Shown: positions 23,794 to 35,234, counted from the first letter of the stretch. The stretch: DNA of 64,000 nt from Chersky-806 sp038252255 (GCA_038252255.1 JBBSAM010000010.1:62001-126000), one strand, 5' to 3'. The notes: generated by a model not told the origin, from the letters alone. Translations and numbers: made by a program.

Positions 23794-24630
23794 TCATTGA
23801 GCCGCCGGGTGGCGTTCGGGTGGCGGCATCCCCGCCGCGGCCCGCATCGCGACGAGCGGGGCCGGGTGGCCCGTCATCGCCTCGAATCCGAGCGCGGCCT
23901 GGTGCACGAGCATCCCCAGCCCGCCCACGACCCGGGCACCCCGGGCCGCCGCCGCGGCCAGGAACGGCGTCTCCGCCGGGTGGTAGATCAGGTCCACCGC
24001 CCACCGGCCCGGCCCCGGAGGCGCGATCGGCAGCGACTCGCCGGCCATGCCGACAGGGGTCGCGTTGACCACGACGTCGAACTGCTCGCCGAGGCCCTCG
24101 TCGAGCGCGGCCACCGCCGCGCCCGGAGCAAGGCTCGCGGCCGCTGCGGCCGCCTCCGGCCGCCGCGCGGTCACCGTCACGGTCGCGCCCGCCCGGCCGA
24201 GCGCGAGGACCGACGCCCGCGCCGCGCCACCGGCCCCGACCACCAGCACCCGCCGCCCGGCCACGTCGAGCCCGGCGTCGACGAGGCTGCGCACGAGTCC
24301 CTCGCCGTCGGTGGAGTCACCCCACAGCGAGCCGTCCTCGCGGAGCACCACGGTGTTCACCACCGCGAGCGTCGTGGCGTCGGCGCTGAGGGCGTCGCAC
24401 GCGCGGGCCGCGTCGGCCTTGTGCGGCATCGTGACGCTGAAACCGGCGATGCCGAGCACCGGCATCGCCGCGACCGCGTCCGCACCACGGCCGGCCGGCA
24501 CCGGGAGGGCGACGAAAACCCAGTCCAAGCCGGCCGCTTCGTAGCCCGCGTTGTGAATCGCGGGCGACCGGGAGTGCCGCACCGGATCACCGATCACCGC
24601 CGCGAGCCGCGTCTCCCCCGTCATCGTCAT
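23794..24630 (-). CDS. aroE: Shikimate dehydrogenase
   Basis: A 278-residue NADP-dependent enzyme reducing 3-dehydroshikimate to shikimate. The N-terminal substrate domain has VIGDPVRHSRSPAIHNAGYEA and FSVTMPHKADAA with the catalytic Lys, then VNTVV and GDSTDGEG. The Rossmann domain begins VLVVGAGGAARASVLAL and contains VVNATPVGM; the closing GGLGMLVHQAALGFEAMTG is characteristic. The start ATG 24630 (MTMTGETR) lies two bases after the mltG stop. It completes, with aroQBKC at 1.9-5.1 kb, four of the five central shikimate steps after DAHP. Confidence 0.96.
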   Translation of the reverse strand: MTMTGETRLAAVIGDPVRHSRSPAIHNAGYEAAGLDWVFVALPVPAGRGADAVAAMPVLGIAGFSVTMPHKADAARACDALSADATTLAVVNTVVLREDGSLWGDSTDGEGLVRSLVDAGLDVAGRRVLVVGAGGAARASVLALGRAGATVTVTARRPEAAAAAASLAPGAAVAALDEGLGEQFDVVVNATPVGMAGESLPIAPPGPGRWAVDLIYHPAETPFLAAAAARGARVVGGLGMLVHQAALGFEAMTGHPAPLVAMRAAAGMPPPERHPAAQ

Positions 24631-24632
24631 TG

Positions 24633-25715
24633 CTAGCCGAGCAGGCCCTTGCGCCGCGCGGCTTCCACGTTCTTCAGGTGCTCGGCGTACGTCGTCGCGA
24701 AGGCGTGGGCGCCGTTCGCGTCGCTCAGCACGTAGTACTTGTACGGCACGTCCGCCGGGTGCAGCGCGGCCTCGAGCGAGGTGCGGGTCACCGTCGAGAT
24801 GGGGGTCGGGGGCAGGCCCTTGTTGCGGTAGGTGTTGTACGGCGAGTCGCGGTTGTAGTCGGCGTCGGTGATCGGACCGACCCGGCTGCCGCGGGCGTAC
24901 AGGAGCGTGGCGTCGATCTGCAGCGGCATGCCGTCGCGCAGACGGTTCTCCACCACCGCGGCGATCTTCGGCCGGTCCACGTCGAGCTTGGCCTCGGTCT
25001 GGATCAGCGACGCGACGATCACCGTGCGGTACGGATCGGCCGAACCGGCCAGCCCCGCCTGCGTGGCCTTCTGGTCGAACTCGGAGACCAGCGTGCGCAA
25101 CACGGTCGTCTCGGTGTCGGCCTTGCTCACGTAGTACGTGTCGGGCCACGTGAGACCCTCGAGTGACGTGACGCTCGCGGGCTCGTACCGCGAGCGGATG
25201 GTGTTCGACCGCGCGACCTCGAGGAACCGGTCCCGGCTGAGGCCCGGGATCTGGCCCACGCGGTCCGCGATCATGTCGAGCGTGAGGCCCGGGATGAGCG
25301 CGAGCTTGCGGTACTGCAGCGCGGGCGGAGCTTCGAGCACGGATGCCGCCGCGCTCGCGCCCATGTCCTGGTGCAGGCGGTAGGTCCCGGCCTGGAACGG
25401 CCCCGCGCCGGCGAACCGCGCGTACAGCTGGAATCCGAGCGCGGAATCGACCACCCCCTGCTGCTCGAGCTGGTCGGCGATGCGCGAGACGCCCCAACCC
25501 TTCTGCACCTCGACCTCGACGGCCCGCCCCTGACCTCCGGGCGGGCTGACCTGGTACCAGAGCCACCCCGCGGCGATCAGCAACGGGATCAGCACGATGA
25601 CGAGGACGATCAGGAGGATCGGCCCGCGCCGGCGGTGACCCGATCCACCGCGTCGCGGCGGCCCGGGTGGCCGCGTCGGGGTCTCGGCGGTGTCGACGTC
25701 CGAGCCGGTGATCAC
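24633..25715 (-). CDS. mltG: Endolytic murein transglycosylase MltG
   Basis: A 360-residue bitopic protein that cuts nascent glycan strands at the outer face of the membrane and helps end peptidoglycan polymerisation. A proline-rich cytoplasmic start is followed by a membrane helix at about 33-55 (LLIVLVIVLIPLLIAAGWLWY), a LysM-like segment with VEVQKGWGVSRIADQL and GTYRL, and the YceG domain with WPDTYYV, ASLIQTEAK (catalytic Glu), VVENRLRDGMPLQ and DSPYNTYRNKGLPPTPIS. It overlaps ruvX by 4 nt. The ruvX-mltG-aroE order is widely conserved in Actinobacteria. Confidence 0.95.
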   Translation of the reverse strand: MITGSDVDTAETPTRPPGPPRRGGSGHRRRGPILLIVLVIVLIPLLIAAGWLWYQVSPPGGQGRAVEVEVQKGWGVSRIADQLEQQGVVDSALGFQLYARFAGAGPFQAGTYRLHQDMGASAAASVLEAPPALQYRKLALIPGLTLDMIADRVGQIPGLSRDRFLEVARSNTIRSRYEPASVTSLEGLTWPDTYYVSKADTETTVLRTLVSEFDQKATQAGLAGSADPYRTVIVASLIQTEAKLDVDRPKIAAVVENRLRDGMPLQIDATLLYARGSRVGPITDADYNRDSPYNTYRNKGLPPTPISTVTRTSLEAALHPADVPYKYYVLSDANGAHAFATTYAEHLKNVEAARRKGLLG

Positions 25716-26134
25716 GATTGGGCCTCCAGGTAGGACTGGAGCATCACCGCGGCCGCGACCTTGTCGACGACCTTCTTGCGCGCGTCGCGCCGCATCCCGG
25801 CCTGGACGAGGCTCCGCTCCGCGATGACCGTGGTGAACCGCTCGTCGTAGCCCTCGATCAGGATCGTGTCGCCCGCCGCGGCGCGCAGCTCCTCGATCTC
25901 CTCGATCGCCGCGAGCTCGGCCGGGCCCGCCTTCCCCGAGAGCCCGCGCGGCAGGCCGACGACGATCCGGTCGGCCTCGTTCTCCCGCGCCGCCTCGAGG
26001 ATCGCGTCGTGCTCCCGGGCCCGGTCACCCGAACGCGTGAGGACGGCGTAGGGCGACGCGAGCGTGCCGGATACGTCGGAGAGGGCGAGGCCGATCCGGC
26101 GAGAACCGAGGTCGACCCCGAGGATGCGGGTCAC
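25712..26134 (-). CDS. ruvX: RuvX/YqgF family nuclease (pre-16S rRNA processing, Holliday-junction resolvase-like)
   Basis: A 140-residue RNase H-fold protein starting at GTG 26134 with MTRILGVDLGSRRIGLALSD. The acidic site residues are Asp in GVDLG, Glu/Asp in the IVVGLPRGL region and Asp in KKVVDKVAAAVMLQ. The central GYDERFTTVIAE and SYLEAQS tail match the family. It is best known as a YqgF nuclease maturing 16S rRNA ends, though often annotated as a putative resolvase. It lies 6 bases after alaS. Confidence 0.93.
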   Translation of the reverse strand: MTRILGVDLGSRRIGLALSDVSGTLASPYAVLTRSGDRAREHDAILEAARENEADRIVVGLPRGLSGKAGPAELAAIEEIEELRAAAGDTILIEGYDERFTTVIAERSLVQAGMRRDARKKVVDKVAAAVMLQSYLEAQS

Positions 26135-26140
26135 GGGTAC

Positions 26141-28786
<2,646 letters not shown>

Positions 28787-28823
28787 GGGGACTGCCAGGC
28801 TACCGAACCGGGGTACCCGGCCG

Positions 28824-28920
28824 AACCGACATTCTGTGGTCGGCCGACGGCGGTTCACTCCCACGATCTCCATCGGCCGACCAACCGACATCACGTGGGC
28901 GGGCGGCCGACGGCGGTTCA
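28824..28920. repeat. Two-copy direct repeat upstream of alaS
   Basis: AACCGACAT occurs at 28824-28832 and 28883-28891, and GGCCGACGGCGGTTCA at 28842-28857 and 28905-28920, giving a duplicated block of about 60 bases with diverged spacers. The second copy runs into the stop of the small membrane-protein gene. It fills the alaS leader region, but no T-box features (stem I, T-box bulge) were recognised. Confidence 0.5.
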
Positions 28921-29166
28921 GCTGCGGGGGCTGGCGGCGCGGGGCCGGCGTAGCTCGGCTTCGCGTTCTCGCATCGCACTGCGGCCTTCGGTCACGGCCG
29001 CCTTCACGTCTCGGGAGATGCCGGTGACAGTGTCGGTGACTCGACCGCTCAGACCCTCCGGCGTGTAGCGGCGGGCCACGGCCTTCGCCTTGCGCGCCGC
29101 GTAGAACGACGAGCCGATGCCGGCGGTGTAGCCCACGGTGAGCCAGAACACGCGCTTCGGGATCAT
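28918..29166 (-). CDS. Small conserved hydrophobic protein
   Basis: An 82-residue protein beginning MIPKRVFWLTVGYTAGIGSS, a single short membrane segment followed by a basic region (YAARKAKAVARRY) and an amphipathic helix, AVTEGRSAMREREAELRR. Short proteins of this kind, of unassigned function, are regular neighbours of DUF948 proteins and alaS in Actinobacteria. Its ATG overlaps the stop of the DUF948 gene by 4 nt. Role unknown; a membrane-associated partner of the DUF948 protein is possible. Confidence 0.7.
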   Translation of the reverse strand: MIPKRVFWLTVGYTAGIGSSFYAARKAKAVARRYTPEGLSGRVTDTVTGISRDVKAAVTEGRSAMREREAELRRPRAASPRS

Positions 29167-29531
29167 CGCTTGAGTTGGTCGCCGGACCGCATGCGGCGGA
29201 CGGCCCGCTTCGTACCCGTGCCCAGCGCGAGCACCTTGACGACCGGATTCGTCACGGTCTTCGACACGATCCGGGACGCGGTGTCGATGTGGTCGCCGAC
29301 GGTCTCGGCCGCGGTGATCAGCGCGCCGACGCGATCGACCTCGTTCTCCGCGTCGTGGAGGGCCACGCGCATCTCGTCGGCCAGCGCGATGCTCTCGTCC
29401 TGGAGGGCGCGGACCGTGCTGCGGAGGTCCCGCAGGGTCACGACGACCGAGCCGAGCGCGAAGAGCAGGCCGCCGAGCAGCACGGCGAGCAGCACCGCGC
29501 CGGTCGCCGCCAGCCAGTCACCCGCGCTCAT
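29163..29531 (-). CDS. DUF948-like membrane protein
   Basis: A 122-residue protein with an N-terminal membrane helix (WLAATGAVLLAVLLGGLLFAL, about residues 7-28), a coiled-coil stretch (TLRDLRSTVRALQDESIALADEM) and a basic C terminus. This is the DUF948 type found beside alaS in many Firmicutes and Actinobacteria; the function is not established. ATG 29531 (MSAGDWLAATG) is chosen because GGGGGAG lies six bases before it, whereas ATG 29537 would directly abut that site. It overlaps the end of rarA by 14 nt, suggesting coupled translation. Confidence 0.75.
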   Translation of the reverse strand: MSAGDWLAATGAVLLAVLLGGLLFALGSVVVTLRDLRSTVRALQDESIALADEMRVALHDAENEVDRVGALITAAETVGDHIDTASRIVSKTVTNPVVKVLALGTGTKRAVRRMRSGDQLKR

Positions 29532-30858
29532 CGGCATCTCCCCCGCTCGTCACGTCCGGCGTTCCGGCCCCGGGTCGACGATCGACGTCTGCACCGCGAC
29601 CGGTCGGCCGGTAGTACACCTGCTCGGCGAGCTCGGCCGGCCGGTACTCCTGGGGCACCCAGCCCGCGGGAGTGTCGTGAGGATAGACGTACCCCTCGCC
29701 GTGCCCAAGGTGAGCGGCACCGGCGTAGTGCGAATCGCGCAGATGCGCCGGAACGGGACCCGTCGGGCGCTCGCGCACGTCCGCCATCGCGGCGCCGAGC
29801 GCCACCGTGCTGCTGTTCGACTTCGGGGCGGTGGCGAGGTACGTCACCGCGTGGGCCAGGTTGAGCTGAGCTTCCGGGAGCCCCACGTACTCGACCGCGT
29901 GCGCCGCCGCGGTGGCCAGCGGCAGCGCGTTCGGGTCGGCCATGCCGACGTCCTCGGAAGCCAGGATGACGAGGCGGCGAGCGATGAACCGGGCGTCCTC
30001 ACCGGCTTCCAGCATCCGGGCGAGCCAGTAGAGCGAGGAGTCGACGTCCGAGCCGCGGATGCTCTTGATGAAGGCGGACACGACGTCGTAGTGCTCGTCG
30101 TCGCCGTAGCGCAGCGCCCGCATCGCCAGCGCCGCCTCGGTCCACTCGAGCGTGATCGTGGGCGCGCCGGCTTCGGCCGCCAGCGCGCCGGCAACCTCGA
30201 GGCTGGTGAGCGCGTGCCGGGCGTCGCCCTCCGAACGGTCCGCGATGTGGTCGAGGGCTTCGTCGTCGATCTCGAGCCCGTCGCCGCCCAGGCCCCGCGT
30301 CTTGTCCGCGAGCGCGCGCTGCATGAGCTCGCGGAGATCCCCGGGCTCGAGCGGTTCCAGCCGGAAGAGCGTGGAGCGGCTGAGCAGGGCCGAGGTCAGC
30401 GAGAAGTAGGGGTTCTCGGTGGTCGCACCCACCAGGATGAGCAGTCCGTCCTCGACGTGCGGGAGCAACGCGTCCTGTTGTGTCTTGTTGAAGCGGTGGA
30501 CCTCGTCGAGGAAGAGGATGGTCCCCTGGCCACGCTCCCCGAGCCGGTTCTTGGCCCGCTCGACCACCTCGCGGACGTCCTTGACGCCCGCGTTGACCGC
30601 GCTCATCGGCTCGAACGCCTTGTCGGTGGCACCCGCGATGAGCCGGGCGATGGTGGTCTTGCCCGTGCCCGGCGGGCCCCAGAGGATCACCGACGAGAGG
30701 CGGTCACCCTCGATGAGCGCTCGCAGCGGCCGGCCGGGCGCGAGGAGATCGCGCTGGCCGACGACCTCGTCGAGAGTGCGCGGGCGCAAACGGGCCGCGA
30801 GTGGTGCGCGGGAGGCCAACCGCTCCTCCGCCGCCGCCGCAAACAGATCCGCTGCCAT
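29518..30858 (-). CDS. rarA: Replication-associated recombination ATPase RarA/MgsA
   Basis: A 446-residue AAA+ ATPase related to RuvB and clamp loaders that acts at stalled replication forks. It starts MAADLFAAAAEERLASRAPLA, followed by RPRTLDEVVGQRDLLAPG, Walker A GPPGTGKTTIAR, Walker B ILFLDEVHRFNKTQQDALLP, sensor 1 GATTENPYFSLTSALLSR and the C-terminal MgsA domain with FIKSIRGSDVDSSLYWLARML and EDVGMADPNAL. The family C terminus VPAHLRDSHYAGA with HGEGYVYPHD is also present. The reading frame is open further upstream through a palindrome, but ATG 30858 fits the family start. Confidence 0.95.
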   Translation of the reverse strand: MAADLFAAAAEERLASRAPLAARLRPRTLDEVVGQRDLLAPGRPLRALIEGDRLSSVILWGPPGTGKTTIARLIAGATDKAFEPMSAVNAGVKDVREVVERAKNRLGERGQGTILFLDEVHRFNKTQQDALLPHVEDGLLILVGATTENPYFSLTSALLSRSTLFRLEPLEPGDLRELMQRALADKTRGLGGDGLEIDDEALDHIADRSEGDARHALTSLEVAGALAAEAGAPTITLEWTEAALAMRALRYGDDEHYDVVSAFIKSIRGSDVDSSLYWLARMLEAGEDARFIARRLVILASEDVGMADPNALPLATAAAHAVEYVGLPEAQLNLAHAVTYLATAPKSNSSTVALGAAMADVRERPTGPVPAHLRDSHYAGAAHLGHGEGYVYPHDTPAGWVPQEYRPAELAEQVYYRPTGRGADVDRRPGAGTPDVTSGGDADERG

Positions 30859-30885
30859 GCGCTCGACCCTACGCCCCTCCCCCGA

Positions 30886-30932
30886 TTTTGGCGTCAGTAG
30901 GGACCCTTTGGGGGTCCCAACTGACGCCAAAA
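30886..30932. repeat. Near-perfect 20-bp-arm palindrome overlapping the P450 3' end
   Basis: The left arm TTTTGGCGTCAGT, A, GGGACC (30886-30905) pairs with 30913-30932 at 19 of 20 positions, leaving a 7-base loop. It encodes the last 12 residues and the stop of the P450 gene. T-runs lie at the outer ends on both strands in the order T...A, so it does not look like a terminator; a REP-like or miniature mobile element is more likely. Confidence 0.75.
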
Positions 30933-32165
30933 CGAGATCGGGAGGTGGCGGATGCTCGTGTGCTTGTTGCTCCGGCCCCACTCGACCGGGCCGGCGAGCT
31001 CGAAGCCGGAGAAGCGGTCGAGCAGCTCCTCGAGCATCACGCGCACCTCGATCCGCGCGAGCGCGGCGCCGAGGCAGTGGTGCAGCCCGCCGCCGAACGC
31101 CACGTGCGGGTTGGGGTCACGGGCCACGTCGAAGCGGAACGGGTCCGCGAACACCGTCTCGTCCCGGTTCGCCGACGGGTACCAGTGAGTCGTCTTCTCC
31201 CCCGCCCGGATCAGCTGCCCGCCGAGCTCGACGTCTCGGGTGGCGGTGCGGCGGTTGTACGCCGTCGCGCTCGTCCACCGCAGGATCTCCTCGACTGCGC
31301 TCGGGATGAGCGAGCGATCCGAACGCAACGCGACCAGCTGGTCGGGGAACTCGACGAGTGCCAGCAACCCTCCCGCGATCGAGTTGCGCGTCGTCTCGCT
31401 GCCGGCCACGAACAACAGGCTGAAGAACGCCGACAGCTCCGCGGGGCTCAGTGCCTCGACCGTGCCGTCCTCACCCTCACGAGTGGCGTGGACGACCGCG
31501 GCGAGCATGTCGTCCGTGGGCACCCGGCGCTTCTCGTCGATGAGCTCACCTCCGTAGACCACCAGCCCGAGCGCGGCTTCGGCGAGCGCGTCGCTCGTTC
31601 CCTCGAGATCGCGGTCGCGATAGTCGAGGATCGTCGAGGTCCAGCCGAACAGCTGGTGCGAGTCCGCCTCCGGTACCCCCAGGATCTGCGCGATCGTCTG
31701 CAGCGGGAGCTCGGCCGCGACATCGACGAGGAAGTCGCACGTCCCCGTCCCGGCGACCCGGTCGAGGATGCGGGCGGTGCGAGCGTGGAGAACCGGGACC
31801 AGCTTCTCCACGGCCTTCGGCGTGAAGTCGCGGCTCACCAGGCCCCGGATCCGCGTGTGCGTGGGCGGGTCGCACATGTTGAGCATCACGCCCGGACCGA
31901 TTCCGGGCGCGAGGTCTTCGAGGATCGTGCCGCCCGCGCCGGCGCGGCCCGGCCCGGTCTCCGAGGAGAACGTCGCGGGATCACGCACGACACGCAGCAG
32001 CTCGGCGTGGCTGCTGACGGCCCAGAACCCTTCGCCGCCGGGCGTGTTCCCCGTGGGCTCCTGCCACCACACCGGCGCCTCGCGCCGCAGCTGCGAGAAC
32101 AGGTCGTGCGGGAAGCCGTCCGCGAACCGATCCAGGTCGGTCAGGTCGATCGCGTCGAGATCCAT
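30894..32165 (-). CDS. Cytochrome P450
   Basis: A 423-residue soluble P450. The I-helix oxygen-binding motif is FVAGSETTRNS, the K-helix motif is EEILRW, and the heme loop is FGGGLHHCLGAALAR with the axial Cys at 364. Bacterial class I P450s of this type use ferredoxin partners, none of which is encoded beside it. The LNMCDPPTHTRIRGLVSRDF and NPHVAFGGG forms are reminiscent of actinobacterial sterol- or lipid-hydroxylating CYPs, but the substrate cannot be assigned. Its last 12 residues (FWRQLGPPKGPY) come from a palindromic element, so the C-terminal tail was probably acquired by insertion. It lies 19 bases downstream of aspS. Confidence 0.93.
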   Translation of the reverse strand: MDLDAIDLTDLDRFADGFPHDLFSQLRREAPVWWQEPTGNTPGGEGFWAVSSHAELLRVVRDPATFSSETGPGRAGAGGTILEDLAPGIGPGVMLNMCDPPTHTRIRGLVSRDFTPKAVEKLVPVLHARTARILDRVAGTGTCDFLVDVAAELPLQTIAQILGVPEADSHQLFGWTSTILDYRDRDLEGTSDALAEAALGLVVYGGELIDEKRRVPTDDMLAAVVHATREGEDGTVEALSPAELSAFFSLLFVAGSETTRNSIAGGLLALVEFPDQLVALRSDRSLIPSAVEEILRWTSATAYNRRTATRDVELGGQLIRAGEKTTHWYPSANRDETVFADPFRFDVARDPNPHVAFGGGLHHCLGAALARIEVRVMLEELLDRFSGFELAGPVEWGRSNKHTSIRHLPISFWRQLGPPKGPY

Positions 32166-32184
32166 GCGGGCGGGCGCGATCCGG

Positions 32185-33945
32185 TCAGGGCTTCGGCGGG
32201 ACCTTCGGCTTCACCACGAGCCCGAGCTCGGTCAGCTGCGCGGCGTCGAGCGGGCTCGGCGCGCCGGTCAGCGGATCCGCACCCTTCTGGGTCTTCGGGA
32301 ACGCGATGACCTCACGGATGTTCTCCTCGCCGGCGAGCAACGCGACGAGCCGGTCCACCCCGAACGCGAACCCCGCGTGCGGCGGGGCGCCGAAGCGGAA
32401 CGCGTCGAGCAGGAACCCGAAGCGGGCCTGGGCCTCCTCGGGCTCGATGCCCAGGAAGGAGAAGATCTTCTGCTGCACCACCGGGGAGTGGATCCGGACG
32501 CTGCCGGAGCCGAGCTCCCAACCGTTCAGCACCATGTCGTAGGCCTGCGAGCGCACGTTCAGCAGATCCTCGCCCGCCGCCGAGTCGAGCAGCTCGAGGT
32601 CCTCGGGGTGCGGCATCGTGAACGGGTGGTGGGCGGGAATCGGTCGGCCCTCCGCGTCGAGCCCCTCGAACAGCGGGAAGTCGACGACCCAGAGCAGCTG
32701 GAGCCCGCCCTCGTTCACGGGCGGGCGACCCAGGTCCAGGCGCAGGATGCCAAGCACGTGGTTCGTCATCCGGCGGGCACCGGCCACGATGAGCACGAGG
32801 TCGCCCGGCTCCGCGCCGAGGGTCTCGACGATGCCGCGCTGCTCCTTCTCGTCCAGGAACTTGAGGATCGGCGCGTCGAGCTCGCCGCCCTCCTTCACCC
32901 GCATCCAGACGAGCCCGGCCGCGCCGAGCAGCTTGGCCCGGTCCACGAGGCCGTCGACCGTCGAGCGGCTGACCTCGCCCAACCCGCGCACGCAGATGCC
33001 CTTGACCGCGGCCGCCTGGAACGCGCGGAAGCCGGTCTCGGCGAACACCTCACCGAGGTCGACGAGCTCCATCCCGAACCGGATGTCGGGCTTGTCCGTG
33101 CCGAACCGCTCCATCGCCTCGTGCCACGTCATGCGCGGGACGTCGCCCGGCCGCGACCCGGTGACCGCTTCGATCGCCGCACCCACCGCCTCCGTGACGA
33201 CGGCCATGACGTCTTCCTGGTCCGCGAAGGACATCTCCGCGTCGTACTGCATGAACTCGAACTGCCGGTCGGCGCGGAGATCCTCGTCCCGCAGGCAGCG
33301 CGCGATCTGGAAGTAACGGTCGAGCCCGCCGACCATCAGCAGCTGCTTGAACAGCTGGGGGCTCTGCGGCAGCGCGTAGAAGGCACCGGGCTGCAACCGC
33401 GAGGGAACCACGAAGTCACGCGCGCCCTCGGGCGTCGACGCGATGAGCATCGGCGTCTCGATCTCGACGAAGCCCTGGCCGGCCATCGACGTGCGCAACG
33501 CCGCGTTGACCGTCGCCCGCAGCCGCAGGTTGCGCTGCATGTGAGGCCGGCGCAGGTCCAGGTACCGGTACCGGAGTCGCAGGACCTCGTCCACGTCGTC
33601 GGCCCGCTCGGCGAGCGGGAACGGCGGCGACTCGGCTTCGTTCAGCACCTCGAGCGTGGCCGCGCTCACCTCGACCGCACCCGTCCGAAGGTCGGCGTTG
33701 ACCGTGCCGTCCGGCCGTGCCCGTACCTCGCCCTCGATGCGCAGGACCCACTCGCGCCCGACTCGGTGCACCGCTTCGCCGACCGTCGACGGGTCGGCGA
33801 CGATCTGGACGATGCCCGACGCGTCACGAAGGTCCATGAACACCACGCCGCCGTGGTCCCGTCGCGCCGCGACCCAACCGCACAACGCGACCTGCTCCCC
33901 GACGTCGTCCACGCGCAAGGTCCCGACCATCTGCGACCGCATCAT
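32185..33945 (-). CDS. aspS: Aspartyl-tRNA synthetase, bacterial (GAD-domain) type
   Basis: A 586-residue class II synthetase. The OB-fold anticodon domain (VALCGWVAARRDHGGVVFMDLRD) precedes motif 2 (FKQLLMVGGLDRYFQIARCLRDEDLRADRQFEF), the GAD insertion, and motif 3 (AFGVDRLVALLAGEENIREVIAFPK). The bacterial-type length suggests either a discriminating enzyme or one that also makes Asp-tRNA-Asn; this is not resolvable here. The start ATG 33945 (MMRSQMVG) overlaps the hisS stop (ATGA) and has GGAG eight bases upstream; ATG 33942 is also possible. Confidence 0.96.
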   Translation of the reverse strand: MMRSQMVGTLRVDDVGEQVALCGWVAARRDHGGVVFMDLRDASGIVQIVADPSTVGEAVHRVGREWVLRIEGEVRARPDGTVNADLRTGAVEVSAATLEVLNEAESPPFPLAERADDVDEVLRLRYRYLDLRRPHMQRNLRLRATVNAALRTSMAGQGFVEIETPMLIASTPEGARDFVVPSRLQPGAFYALPQSPQLFKQLLMVGGLDRYFQIARCLRDEDLRADRQFEFMQYDAEMSFADQEDVMAVVTEAVGAAIEAVTGSRPGDVPRMTWHEAMERFGTDKPDIRFGMELVDLGEVFAETGFRAFQAAAVKGICVRGLGEVSRSTVDGLVDRAKLLGAAGLVWMRVKEGGELDAPILKFLDEKEQRGIVETLGAEPGDLVLIVAGARRMTNHVLGILRLDLGRPPVNEGGLQLLWVVDFPLFEGLDAEGRPIPAHHPFTMPHPEDLELLDSAAGEDLLNVRSQAYDMVLNGWELGSGSVRIHSPVVQQKIFSFLGIEPEEAQARFGFLLDAFRFGAPPHAGFAFGVDRLVALLAGEENIREVIAFPKTQKGADPLTGAPSPLDAAQLTELGLVVKPKVPPKP

Positions 33946-35234
33946 CGGACCGTCTCCGTTCCGAGGTCGCGCCGATCGGCCAACCACGAAGCCAGGCTCT
34001 TCTCCGGCACCTCCACCTGCTCTCCCGTTGCGAGATCCTTCACTGCGACCGCGTCACGCGCGGCTTCGTCGCGCCCGAGCATCACGCCGAAGCGCGCCCC
34101 CGACCGGTCGGCGGCCTTCCATTGCGCGGGCACCCCTTTGCCCCCGTACGCCCGGTCGGCGCCGAGTCCCTCTTCACGCAGCTCGCTCACGAGCACGGTC
34201 GCCCGCGTGCTGCCGTCCTCGCCGAGACCGTTGATCACGAACGCGTCGAGCCGGCGTGTCGACTCCGCCAGGTGGGCGGCGTTCAACGCGATCATGAGCC
34301 GCTCGATGCCCGCGCCGAACCCGATCCCCGGCGTCGGCTTCCCGCCCATCTCCTCGGCCAGGCCGTCGTAGCGCCCACCACCGCCCAGCGCGTTCTGCGC
34401 CGCGTCGAGCGCGTCGCTCTGGAACTCGAACGTCGTACGCGTGTAGTAGTCGAACCCGCGCACGAGCCGGGGCGCGAGCTCGTACGCGATCCCGAGGGCC
34501 TGCAGGCCTTCCTGGACCTGCTCGAAGTGCTCGCGGGCCGGACCGGACAGGTACTCGGGGAGCTGGGGCGCCCGCTCGACGACGTCCTGCCAGTCCGGCA
34601 CCTTCGTGTCGAGCATGCGCATCGGGTTCGCCTCGACCCGCTCCCGGAACTCCGGTCCGAGGGCCTCGGCGTGGCCCAGGAGATAGGTGCGGAGCGCGTC
34701 GAGGTACGCGGGCCGGCTCGCCGCGTCGCCCATCGAGTTGAGCGCCAACGTCACGTCCGAGAGGCCGAGGTCACGGTAGAAGCCGTGGAGCAACGCGATC
34801 ACCTCGACGTCCACTGCCGGGTCGTCCGCGCCCAGCACCTCGGCCCCGAGCTGCCAGTGCTGGCGGTAGCGGCCCTTCTGGGCCCGCTCGTAGCGGAAGT
34901 TCGGCGCGACGTACCAGACCTTCCACGGCGGTACCGGGTGGTGCTCCACGTAGGCGCGCACGACCGACGCGGTGCCCTCCGGTCGCAGCGCGAGCCGGCG
35001 ACCACCCTTGTCGGTCAGCTCGTACATCTCCTTGCTGACCACGTCCGTGTGCTCGCCGACCCGCTGGAAGACCTCGAGGTGCTCGAAGACGGGGCTGATG
35101 ACGAGGCCGTAGCCGAATCGCATCGCCCGATCCGCGAAGCGGCCCACCACGTCAGCCCAGACACCGGAGATCGGCGGCAGGACGTCGTGCACCCCCTTCG
35201 GGGCGCGAAAGACGTCGGTAGGCACTCGGGGCAT
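33942..35234 (-). CDS. hisS: Histidyl-tRNA synthetase
   Basis: A 430-residue class II synthetase. Motif 1 (GVWADVVGRFADRAMRFGYGLVISPVFE), motif 2 (NFRYERAQKGRYRQHWQLGAEVLG) and the histidine-A region (ELAPRLVRGFDYYTRTTFEF) are clear, as is motif 3 (TPGIGFGAGIERLMIAL). The C-terminal anticodon domain covers about residues 330-415. hisS-aspS adjacency is widely conserved in bacteria. The gene begins 40 bases after the stop of the large pseudopilin gene, so it may have its own promoter or be read through from the pseudopilins. Confidence 0.96.
   Translation of the reverse strand: MPRVPTDVFRAPKGVHDVLPPISGVWADVVGRFADRAMRFGYGLVISPVFEHLEVFQRVGEHTDVVSKEMYELTDKGGRRLALRPEGTASVVRAYVEHHPVPPWKVWYVAPNFRYERAQKGRYRQHWQLGAEVLGADDPAVDVEVIALLHGFYRDLGLSDVTLALNSMGDAASRPAYLDALRTYLLGHAEALGPEFRERVEANPMRMLDTKVPDWQDVVERAPQLPEYLSGPAREHFEQVQEGLQALGIAYELAPRLVRGFDYYTRTTFEFQSDALDAAQNALGGGGRYDGLAEEMGGKPTPGIGFGAGIERLMIALNAAHLAESTRRLDAFVINGLGEDGSTRATVLVSELREEGLGADRAYGGKGVPAQWKAADRSGARFGVMLGRDEAARDAVAVKDLATGEQVEVPEKSLASWLADRRDLGTETVR

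Noticed and set aside
28787..28917. T-box riboswitch upstream of alaS
   Set aside because: No stem I, specifier loop or T-box sequence could be recognised in this 131-base stretch.
30886..30932. Rho-independent terminator between P450 and rarA
   Set aside because: The stem ends with A residues rather than a U-run on the transcribed strand and the palindrome lies partly inside the P450 coding sequence.
31768..34371. Long open frame opposite the P450, aspS and hisS
   Set aside because: No family motifs, and it lies across three well supported genes on the other strand.
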